Shown: positions 13,501 to 25,500 of the stretch, one piece after another
Layout of the letters: each line of letters starts with the position of its first letter
How positions within the stretch are numbered: the first letter of the stretch is position 1
From: Certhia americana
Lineage: Eukaryota > Chordata > Aves > Passeriformes > Certhiidae
NCBI GenBank assembly: GCA_018697195.1
Contig: CM031857.1
Coordinates: 68,278,841-68,342,840, forward strand
Length of the DNA: 64,000 nt
Direction of reading: 5' to 3'
Program-made: the position numbers and the translations under genes
The notes under the pieces: model-generated
Told to the model about the DNA's origin: nothing
What the model saw: the letters and a program-made list of their open reading frames with translations, nothing else
Databases searched by the model: none

Positions 13501-16500
13501 AAAATAAACTACACCCTGGAGTAGATGGACTTGCTAGTTATTTTCCTTCAGGTAAAAAGCAAAGATCCTTTTGCCAAAAATGCTTTTAGATCCATTGTGC
13601 CCTGCCAATAGACCTAACAGTTTTCTATTTCAAGTAGAGCTGGAAGTAATAGGGCTTTATTATCCTGCAAAACTTAAGTGTTAGAAGTTTTGTTGTTCTG
13701 TAACTGGAAAGTGGAAGTGGCTGAAAGTTCCTCAGGAGAAAAGGTAAAGTAAGAACAAACAACAACCATGAATCAGTCTGATTTTCCAGAGAAATGGAAG
13801 ACTAATGCAGGTCTTTGGTAAGAACCAGAGCAACAAACTTACCCTCATTTGCCTTTAAGACCTGTGTACCAACTATATGATGGTATGGTATTCTGGTGAA
13901 GGAAGGTCTAGTCTCAAAAATGTTTTGAGGGAAAAAATAAAAAGCTAACCAATAAATCAGCATCATCAGTTTAAAATTTATAAATATTCCTGACATGGCT
14001 GAAATATTGATTTTATTGACATACATGATGTTTTTCAGCAGGTTTTAATGGATAAGAACAAAGAAAAAAAATCCAAGTCTATGATAAAAGGAAAGTTTTT
14101 TTCATTGACCATTGAAGGAGGCTAATTATACTTTTCCTTGTGATGTAAGAGGTAGAGCCTGTGTTACAAAGGCATCATTCACCTGCTATTACTGCAAAGT
14201 CCACTAAACCAATTTATGTTGTGCTACTTAGCTCCAATGTCATCATGCACAAAATGAACTACACCTGGGACACAGGGACTGAATACTGACAAAAATTTTA
14301 CAAAATTCTTGGATACCAGTTTTATTTGGTGTAATAATTTATTGGTAAAGAAATTATTTGTTTAATCATGAATCCACACCTGAGAGTCTGAAGCGAAAAA
14401 TTATATGAAAAATGAAACAACAGTGGTAACACTAAATTACAAAAATCCAATTCAGTAGCTATTTTAAATTACATTAGAGATCTACTTAGAAACTTTTCCA
14501 AAAAATTACCTTTTGAAAACTTCTGAATAAAGCACACAGGAACAACTATTCTGGCAAATCCATGTACTTACGCAGAAATTTAGTTCTAGCGACATTGGTG
14601 GGCTCTGATGCTTATGCCTTCAATCCTGATTTTATAGGCAAGTTAAAAACCCCATTTATTGCAAGCCCTGTTCAAAGTGTGAAGCTTAGCTGAAAGACCC
14701 TTTAAATATCATCAAAGTTTGCCATCCCAGATGAAAGAATATTTAAAAAATGTCTTGATGTTAGGTCTGATCTGGATATTGACCAGACTAATGACCACAA
14801 AGATGAAAGTTAATTTAAAAATTCTGCTAACAACATTAAGATAGGAGAGACTTCTCACCATCTGAAGGATGTACCTGGGATTTGAAAGAATGGAGTTTGA
14901 TATGCACCAAAACATCAACCTGAACAAAGCCAATAAATGAGTTAATTCCCACACTTTGAAAAGGGACATTAAAAGCACAAATGCAAAATGAGGTAGGTAA
15001 CTTTTTAAACAGCAATTTGGCAGAACTGGTACTAGAAGTGTCAGGTAAAAGGAAACCACAAAAAAGGTATTGCAAGGTATTGATATAAGAAGTTGTAGAA
15101 GACAGAAGACAGTTTTTCTGCTCTAGTTAGTGTTATAAAGATTTTGCATGTAGTCTAGTACCAGTTCTAAGCATTATGACTTGAGAAAACTATAGACACT
15201 GGAGATTCTTGAGTGCAGAGCAAAACCAAATAAATACAAGTTTACTTTTTCTCTCAAGTCATATGTATCTATAAGACCTGGACAAATTCAATCTTTAAGA
15301 TGTGATGAGGAATGAATGGGTATAGGCTAGAGAATCAAAATTGCTAAATTTAATGTGCTGAAGGGTTTCTTTCAGGACAAGTTTTCCTTGCATGTACTTA
15401 AATTCTTGTAGCACACCACTGAGTTCAAAGCAAAGGCAAGACCCAATACAGCAGAATCAGGGTACAGAAACACAAACTCCTGAAGTATTTGAACTGTTCC
15501 TAGCCCAGTTAAGCCTGATTCAATTCCTATGCACAGATCTAGAGTTAGCATGGGCCAAAGATAATTCCCAAGAGGCAGGCAGGATGTGATATTTGTTCAG
15601 GAGACTAAAAAAATAATCATAAAATAATAATAACAGAGACACAAACAGGCCAATCTAGTGGGCATCTGGATTGCAAGACAGAGCCTGACACTATTCAATT
15701 TGTAATAACATTTGGCTATATCTGGGCTTCTAAACTGAAAATGTCAGGCTATTGTTTTAGGCAACCACAGCAAAGCATGCACAAGCTAAAAGAAAGGGAA
15801 ATTGTCTCCACTGGGGAGTTTACCTGATATCAGAAAACTAAAAACCAATTTAGATTATCAGGTCTCTTCCAGCTCTTCTTTTCTAGGATTTATTTAGTTT
15901 TAAGTTTGCTATTTACTATCTATTTACTTTTAAGTTTGCTATCCTTGCCAACTCACTTTTGAGTCTTGTGGGAAAAGGTATTCCATGCCATAAAAGCCAT
16001 TGCCAAGGTCTTAAACAGGGCTCTATCTTATTAGGGGTCTTCAGGGCAGAATGTGCTTTCATGCATCCACAGCACAAGGATCATGCATCATCTTTCCTGT
16101 TGTCCCTAATGACTAGCAGTCTGGCAAGTAAGCTCTTCTACGAGGATGAATTTTATCTTCCAGCAGGTGTGTTGCCAGAACTAGAATAAAATCCAGAGAG
16201 CTTTCTTCTCACATTACACAGGTGCCTCCCAACCCCCTTCCTCAAAACTTTTGGCCAGTATTGCTATTAGCTTTTTAATACCTAAACAAATGAGAGAAGA
16301 AAGGTAGAAAACCAATCAAAGAAAGGAAAAGAATTTTACAAATATCAATATATTGCTTCACAAAGTACTCCCAAGAAGAGGCATCTTAGAACACAGTTCT
16401 AATGAGTAGGGTGAAGTTTTTGCTTTTTGAGGGTATCGTCATTGGTGTTATAACTGTTTAAAACAGAGTACTAAACACAGATGTCAGTTCCGAGAATGGT

Positions 16501-19500
16501 GCTGTCATGCTGCAGAAGCTGAATTCTACATATGTTGCCCAGACACAAAAGCTATCAGGAACTTTCCTTGAACAGGGAGCCCAAGCCCACAAAATAAACC
16601 TTGAAGACAGCAAAAGGAAAACAGAACAAACACAAGCAACCAGAGCATCTGCACTTAGTAAGAGACCTTCTACTTTGACCATATACCAGACTTAGAAATT
16701 TCTCCTAAACACCTTAAACATAGAATTCAACTAATGAATCCAGTACTTCAATACTGGCCACGTAACTAAAGAACAGCACTTGTAGTAAAGTCATATTCCT
16801 TCACTGTGGACTTGCTGCAATTCTGTAAGCTGCATTTCTCACTCCCACTTGCTGCTATTTTGTATGTTTCATTTTTCACTTAAGTCCATGAGGATAAAAA
16901 TTCCAAAGTCTACCTGGAGACACATATGCAACACCATGTACACCACCACAGTTTTAGGTTAAACAGGCCTACAACAGTTAAACAGTCTATAAATAAAAGA
17001 TAGTAGCTTTTAAAATATTCACATACTTTTGGGGTGATCTACTATCAACTTCAGCTTTTAGTCGCAAATTCTCTCTTAAAAGGCTATTGTTTTCCATGCT
17101 CAGTTTCTTATTTGCCTAAGGAAAAGAAAGGGAAAAAAATAAGCATACAGTGAAACAGAAATGACTTCTAATATTTATAGGACAAGCTGTTTCTCCTTTT
17201 TAAAGAGACAGAACGAGAAATGTGCAGGCAGGAAACAGCCTTCAGACAGGGACACCACTTAAAAATCACCACGGGAAATGGTTTGCAAAACTGAATAGCG
17301 AGCAGACATTTTTTATTTATATTCCCAAAATACATTGCAAGTGTCCTATCTAGGGAAATAAACACAGCTATGTTAGTTAGCACAGAAAGTCATTAAGGAG
17401 ATGTACTAATGGCAATTCCATGTTTTTTTTTCCACATGACTAAATACGTTAAGTACATTAACATTACAATGTGCAGGTATCAGCAAAACTAATGTTGAAC
17501 AGCTTCCCCCATTCCAAATTAGAGCAAGATTACTTTGTGGGTTTTTGGCTTGTTTTTAAAGCATAGTTATCCTGTGGATGCAAATCCATTACGACAAGCT
17601 ATTTGCAGTCTTTCTTCACTTTCTTCCAGGACATTATGATTAAGATTCCTGATTCACAACCCTTCTTACTTGAATTGAGGTCAATTCCTTCTTCTGAGTT
17701 CAGCAGACACTCTTGTTAACAAGACACTTCATATAAAGAGAAGTTTTCCTGCCACCGTGTTTCAGAACAATGAATGCCACTATCCTAACCAGCAGAATAT
17801 ATCCTTTGCACTTCCTAGTTTGCTCAATCTCCCTATGCTAAAAACAGCATCACCAGTCCAGAACTCATAATTCATAGTCTCAACTAGATAACGCTTCCCC
17901 TGCATAATAAAAGTATGATCTAGAACAAGATCTGAAAAAAAAAAGCTATGCAGCTGGGCTCAGGAGTGAAATGTACTTTTTGAGAAGCATCAAGAAGTGC
18001 AAGAAGAGAGGCAGAGAACTTCAAATGCTCATACAAATATCCCTAGCAACCCTTCCAGGTGAGGGGTAGGAAAAAGGGAACAGAAAAATATAAACAAACA
18101 CCCCCCCCCCCCCCCCCCCCGCCCCCCCCACCCCCGGCCCCAACACCACAATATTCCTAAGGACAGAAAGAATAACTAGAGACTTGGGGCAAAGAAGAGA
18201 AGGGTGAGCCCAGGGCTGAGTGTCAACTATTCGGTATTTAAAAAAAAAATGCACAAAATACTTTCATGAAAGCAATGACTGAGAATTCAGGAATGCTCAG
18301 TTCCAAAGCCTCATCAAATCATTTGACAACATGGCCAAGCTCTTTCTCTCCTTCCAAAAACATAGCTCCCCCAGCTACAGAATCAAGTAAAAAAATTCAT
18401 TACTTGTGTAGCACTGATAGGCAAGGCATCCATGTGGCACATGGCAAAGCAGGACTGAACCCATCTGGAATCCTTCTTCCTGAGAGTGCTCTACCCTCCA
18501 AGTCAGTAATCTGAAAGGGATCCCCACTTGCAGCATAATGTCTACATTAATGAGTTAATGAAACTGCATTTTTAATGAGTGTACTTAGTGTAGGCCTTCT
18601 CCTATGGAGTTTGTTTCACTGCTCCCATAGCTTTTATGACTCCACTCAATAATTCCTACTTTGGGCATTCCTATATTTGTCTGGTCTAGAACATTAAATT
18701 ATAAAGCTGGTTGCTATTTCTTGATTCAGTCTAGTTTTGAAAAAGAAAGTTGTGGCAAGCACATTTGCTAGAAGGATCTTGTCTAACTGGGAAGCACTGT
18801 CTGGTTGACACTCCTGGGTCAGGTACTTCCAGGGACAAGAAGGTTTCTGGTTCCAGATAGTGTGTGGGAAAGAGGTCTTGCTGTACAGAATGGGAACAAG
18901 TGAGACAAGGTCTGCAAGATCCAACTGACTTTAGGTACTTATGGAATTGAGCAGCTGTTGGACAAGGAACAGACAGGAAAGAAGTGTTGGACTCAACGAT
19001 CTTAAAGGTCTTTTCTAAGCTAAATGATTCTATGACAACAGTTTAAGAAATCTTCCCTAATACCAATCTAAGCCTCTATTTTATTCTAACTCTTCACCAA
19101 ATTCAGAGACCTCATACCCTTAAACCTATTTTCCTGCTAAGGCTAAAGTTATACTGAAAAAATATGCAAGCAAACCCTTTCTTCAGTTCCTGTTATGGTG
19201 TTCTTTATACTGACCTAGAGAAAAAGTTAAAAACTTAGTCACCGCACCACTCCCCCCCAAAAAAAAAAAAAAAAGAAAAAAAAGAAAAAGAGGCCATACA
19301 GTTTAACTTCCTGAAAAAAACCAACAAAAATATAGGTAGACAAGAATTTCTTGCTGCAAATCCTCTTTTGCCATTTACAAGTGAATCTGCAGCTCCTGGG
19401 GTCCTAGAAGTGTCCCATTACCAAAATGGCAGAACAGCACAATTGGTGCTTCCAAGTCTATAACATAGAAGAAGTGTGAACACTATTAATGCTAAAAACT

Positions 19501-22500
19501 TAAAAAAAAGGTCCTACATGTACCACACTTCATTTTTGCAGGAAGTAACCCAGTATTGTTAATAGAAGAAATTAAGGCAGCATTTTGAATAAATACAAGT
19601 CCAGTTTTTTCTGCCTTCATTTCAAATTAACATGAAATTTCACTCTTCGTCAATGCTTAAAGTGATCTTATTTGTGCCTGCAGGTACATTTTGCAAGATT
19701 CTGTTATTTAGATGTATTGTCACATGCCTATCTCTTTCATGCTTGCTTCTGCAGTATCAGATTTACTTCTATATTACATCAAGATGTATAAAAAGGCTGC
19801 AGGTTTCCAGTAAAGGATATTCTGGTCATAAAATGCTTAAGCTTGTCTATTTTCAGTCAAAGGGTCAAGTTACTCTGTCTCAGCAAATTGAACCAAAAAT
19901 ATTGGCTAGCAAGGAGGGCAATAGTGCAAAATCTGCCTCAGCCAACTGTACAGTGTTTGCCCACTGAATGTTGCAAAACAGATATATTATATAGATTATT
20001 GCAAGCCTGAAAGATCTGGTCATCAATACTGTCAACAAGTGCTACTATAATCCAATTACCCAGTCATAGGGTGACAGAGGAGTTGAGGAAGAGACACATA
20101 CAGGACTCCCTAGAACAAGCAATAACATCTGACACTTGCCAGGGCTATATGGAAATACTATGATACAACAACAGTCACTAGAATTCAATATTTTTCCTCC
20201 TTCTCCTAGATCTATGAAGTACTTGAAGGTCATGGTAGATCTTATTCCCCATTAAATAACACAAAACAGTTACAATACAAAATAGCTGAAGAAATGTCTG
20301 TTACATTTATTACCTCCCTTAGCTTTTCCACATTATCCATCAGTTTTTCGCACATATCATTGGCAGTTTTCAGCTTTTTGCTCCATTCCTCTGAGGTTTC
20401 TGGGCCACTGGCACTTGCTTCGTTTGCTGACTGGCTACTTTCCTCATTTTGACAAGACAAAGCTGATGGCACAGGATCCAGAAGAGATTTCAGCTGTATC
20501 TGTAAACTGAGGTTTTTACCTCTCAGATCTTCTACTTCCTTTTGCAGGGATTCTATTTCATCCTAAAGATGTCAGAAATTCAGAGGAATTAAAAAAATTT
20601 GTGAGATTAATTGAATAATACTAGCAAGTTCCCACAGCACTTTAAAAAGATGGGTTCTGGCAAGCCCAGATGCATGCCTTCACTTACACATATATCTAAG
20701 TATGCTTATGTACTGTGCTTTAGGCAGGATTTTAATCAACCTGCACACTCAAGCACACTGAAGGTTTTAGTGCAGGGAATCCCTCGACTACATAAAGGAC
20801 CCTGAACAAACTGTCGGGCAGACCAAAAGCTTCAAAGCATTCAGCAACAAGAATCTATTATTAGGACACTCTGTGGGAGGATTTCCTGTATTAAGAGTGT
20901 TCTTAAGGTCACCCTCTGCTGACTCATTTGCTGTTATTTAAAAGTGTTTCTCTCACATCATTCTGAAACGTCACATGTTAGGAGGCTACAAGTCTCCAAA
21001 TTCAAAATGGACAGAACACTGCCTGGAAAAGGCTGTGCCAGCTACAGCAAGGCAGCAACATCTTAGGGAAGACTCTTGAAATGCAAAGAACAAAGCCCTT
21101 AGCTCTATGAGTCTGAAGCCACAGGGAAGTAAAAATCTTCCAAAGCCTGTTCTTAGAGGGATAAAAGAAATAATTTATCCTGAAAACATGTCTTCTACAC
21201 TGTTTATCAATTCAAGTGTATGAGTTGTTCATGGTCACACTACTGAAGGAGGCCATATACAGCATCTACAAAAATCCAGGGCATATTTGCACAAATAATC
21301 ATGCCTGCCCCTGCCCCTAGCATGGAAACAACCATTTCAAATTAAACATTTTTTCAAAGGAAATTTATGTTATCCTATGACTAGCTGTATGAATTTCGAG
21401 TGGAATCAACAGAAAGGCAGGAAGCATCTTTTTCCTGACTCCTTCTCTCAGAGCAACTAAAAGAACCTGAGCTATGGGCAAGCTTGTCATAAAAGATAGC
21501 TCTTACTTCCCCAGTGTTAAGAATACAGACAGAGTCCATTTCCCTCCCCTCATTCTCCTCCCCATGACAGGTTTCCTACAAAAATATGTGATGTCTTCAC
21601 ACTGCTGCTACTGAAGAAACAACAGCTGAGAAAACAAACTAAGCACATTCCTTATTAACAGTTTTTCATCTTCTTCCCAAGAGAGTATTTGTCTAGCAGA
21701 AGATTGGAGCATTCAGCTCTACTTTAAAGCATTTACTCACTTTCAAAAAACAATAAAACAATATCACTAAAAATTAACCTGTGCTAGAAGGTTACAGTGG
21801 GTAATATTCTTTAACAAGGAATTTAGTCTCGCTGAGCAACAGGGAATTATTTCAGAAAATGTTTGTTTGTATTGAAGACCAAACAGAAAGCTCCCTACAT
21901 CTAATATGCATAAAGAAAACACTCCCATACACCCGGGGGTGGAATTCCCAACAGAATTGGTAGTATTTGGCTACCTGTTGTCTAGAAAGACTCTTACTGT
22001 GACTTCAGTAGCACCACTTCAAGGACCAGCAAATGCTCTCTTGTAACCTTAGTCAAAAGGTGGCATTTTAATGCAACTGACTTTCCCGTAGATACAGTAT
22101 ACATCTTGACTCAAATTAAAAACAGCAGGACTCGAAGCAAAAGGACTATTTGCATGTCATAATTTAACAGCTGCAGTTCATCTGGAAAGTCACAACACTC
22201 CCCTTGTCCTTACCTCATATTCTTTGTGGAGCAATTCAAGCCTTGTTTTACGTAGGTGCTTTCTGACTGTTGGACTAAATATAGGATCACTTTCACTTGT
22301 TCCTCCTAAAGCAACAATAGGATGAAAGAAGCACTGATATTGTTTCCTTTTCAGTCAATTCAATACTAGTAATCCACTTTATAGCACATTTCATATTATC
22401 AACTATAAATGCAGCTAATATTGGACCAATTTGCTACCATGGAAGATTTAAACTCCTTTCACTTTCAAAACAGGTTCAACTCCAGTACCTACCAGAGATG

Positions 22501-25500
22501 TTTAGAAGTCAAAATCTTGATTCACAGCAGGAAGAAAACATACATTTTTCAACTTTTTTTTTCCCCTTAACAGAATCCTATGTTATTGAAGACCATACTA
22601 ATAAAACAGAGAGGGAAGGGGCAGCGTATCAAGCATACATTTAATTAGTACAAATTCCTGTAAGCTTTTAAAGTGAGATTATTCAGATAATTTTTTCTCT
22701 TAGAATAAAACAGCTGAGATGATTTGATTTTATATCAAATTTTGATTTGATTTTAAATCAAATAAAGACAGCAGTATTTCTTAGCTCTGGTGAAGTTAAG
22801 ATCCTCATGCAGTTGCTGTAGCTTTGTCTTATTTCTGTGCTAAGAGTAATTTTCTTAAAAAGAAGGAAAAAAAAAAAAAGGAGGAAGTGATGAACAAAAT
22901 AAACAACAAGAAAAATACCACATACTCATTCAAGATTCTGGATTGAAGTACACTATTTCTCACCTAAATGCTGGTTTCTTATGTGAAGAGGTTGCAATGC
23001 ATAGGTGAGAATGCATTTTTAATGCATTTTTTTTCAGTTAAAGGCACCATTCAATCAAGATTTAAAAACAATCATTAGAGCCATTGGGTACTTATTGTGT
23101 TTGGATAATCTAGTCATTAATACACACAATGTCTTTGGAACTTTAGAGTAACAACCTTAATAGCTACTAAGTGAAAGATTTAGTTAATTCTTCCTTAGAT
23201 GCTGGTAAAAAATACACAGAAGAAAAGGTATCCAAACATCTCTGGACTCAAAGCAATCTCCTCTAGAAGTAAATACCAGAAAGTTATTTCAAAGCCTAAA
23301 CTTATTCTTACCTATAATCTCCTTGCAGGGATTTTCAGGCGTGATGGGAATCCTGCAAGCTGGGCACTGATTATTGTTCTTCAGCCACACTTCAATACAA
23401 ATGGAACAGAAAACATGGTTGTTCACACAGATAACTGGGTGACGGACCTTTTAGCATTAAAGAGGAAATAAAAAGGAAAAAATAAACAGACTCTATGAAT
23501 ATCTTATCCTTATCCTTCAAGTAACAAGATACGAAAATATACAACTCCATCTCTCAGTGCAAGTCTGGCCTTGCAGCAAAGTGACACTGTGGTTTCAAAG
23601 GGCTAGCTAGGAGCAACCTCCTGACTCACAACACCAAATTTCCTTCTTATTGAAGGCACCAAAGGTAGAACAATTTCTGCATAACTAAGGTCCTTCTTTC
23701 CAAGAGCTCATTAAACACCAGAGTGGCAGCAGCACCTTTCCTTTACCCCACAACCTCCAAGAACTCCAGCCAGCCACTCCAGTGAAATGCATTCACCTCC
23801 CAAGGTAGAACACAACCAAAGTAGGTGCATTTTCAAAAGTGAGGCACGGAGGAATCTCTGCTGTCACCATCCAAGGCTGTGGAAGAGGTATCATTGGAGC
23901 ATAAAGTGTTACAGATTAACCTTAGCCTGCGGATAATCAGCTTCATGGAAATAAGCTTTTAAAAGGATCAGGGCCAAAACCACAGAGCTGAAATGTGAAC
24001 CAGCAATCACTAATTCAAGTCTCCTGCTAGATATGTATTGCTACTAAATAAGTCATTACCCAAGAATGGGGCAGCTAACTGAAGGATTAAATATTCCAAT
24101 CAGACACAGATTCCTTCAAGCTTTCCCTCCCCTTCCAAAACAGCAGGGTAAACAAACTTTTAGAAAATATTAATGACAATGCACTATTCTCTCTTGTCAT
24201 TTAACTATAAACCCTGTTTGAAAGTAAATGTGCATAGAGGGATCAAATGTGACAAAGAAGAAAAATTATGCCTTAATGCAGCTTGCTACAGCTTACTGCT
24301 GAATCTCTTACTTGTTAACATTAGTATTTGTGTTAGGGGTCTTCAAATTATTTGTTTTTCCTCCACTCCTGTCTTTTTCCAATAAATGTACTTTTAGACA
24401 CAGAAGCATTAGAATATATATTACTTTAAATTTTACTGTACTGCACTTAAAACCCAAGTTCAAGAGAATCCTCATCTTTAAATGACGTTCCTCATCATCT
24501 CCAAGATATTCCTCTTTCATATTAGTAAAGTAGTCAAACTAAAAAGGAAAAATTAAATGTTGGCAGAGAGAAGCAAGCACCTGGAAAGGACAGTCAGTAA
24601 CCACTTGTGCCAAGAGATCAGATGTGTCCTGTAGCAATCATACCCATATGATCAGCATTGCACGAGCTAAAACACTAGTGTTTAACCACTGAAATATTCA
24701 TGGATATGAATTAAGGCCCAGATCTGTCACCTTCTTCTCCCATTTACTCTCTGTGCTCTGTTACCTTCCAGGATTCACAATATTTTTAAGACCTCCAATA
24801 TGACAGTCCTGGGAGTCAAAGGAAATATCTGTACATTAACAGAAGCTCAAGTTACTGAAGGTATGAACAGAAAGAGACTGAACTTTCACCTCTAATTAAG
24901 GAGGCTTTTTTTTTTTGTGATTAGTGCAAGCATTAGCACACCAATGCTTTGGAAATATTTAGATACTACAAGTTGCAATATTTCTAATTTAAAAAATCTT
25001 GTAACTTACTGCTTTTTTTTTACAAGAAAAAGAGCTTTCTCACTTGCAGCTAGCAAGGAAAAAAAAAAAAAAAAAGACTTTCTCTAGCCATACTTCTTTC
25101 TTACTCTGAAAGAATAGTTATATGAATGGTGACGATAAGATACAGAGCAGAATAACATAAAATAACCCAAACAGGAAAAGACGTTTCACGAGTGCAGGTT
25201 TTCCCCCCCAGGTAGCACAGACCCTCAGTTACCCCAAACCTGACATAGAAGCACACTTCTTGCACATGAATGATTACTCCATATCTCTAGCAAAATAGTA
25301 AGTCACATTTATTACTCTCCAGGGTACAGTGCTTCTGATTTACACACCTTTACAAGTTTCATTTCAGGGCTGGGATTTTATACTTTAGTTGGCTCAGGAT
25401 CCACACAAAGCAACACACACCAGAACAGCAAAAGCCACTATTGAAATGTCACACAATGGCTGGTGGTGCCACTGCCCTTCCCACTGACTGTGACAAGCCC

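Larger units (their letters stand above)
17116..20313 (-). other. OBI1: OBI1 intron 4 (3.2 kb)
   Basis: Donor GTAATA at 20313, acceptor CCTTAG at 17116. Contains a poly-C tract (G-rich in the transcript), a CR1 tail and a mixed C/A homopolymer stretch; otherwise unique AT-rich sequence. Confidence 0.85.
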
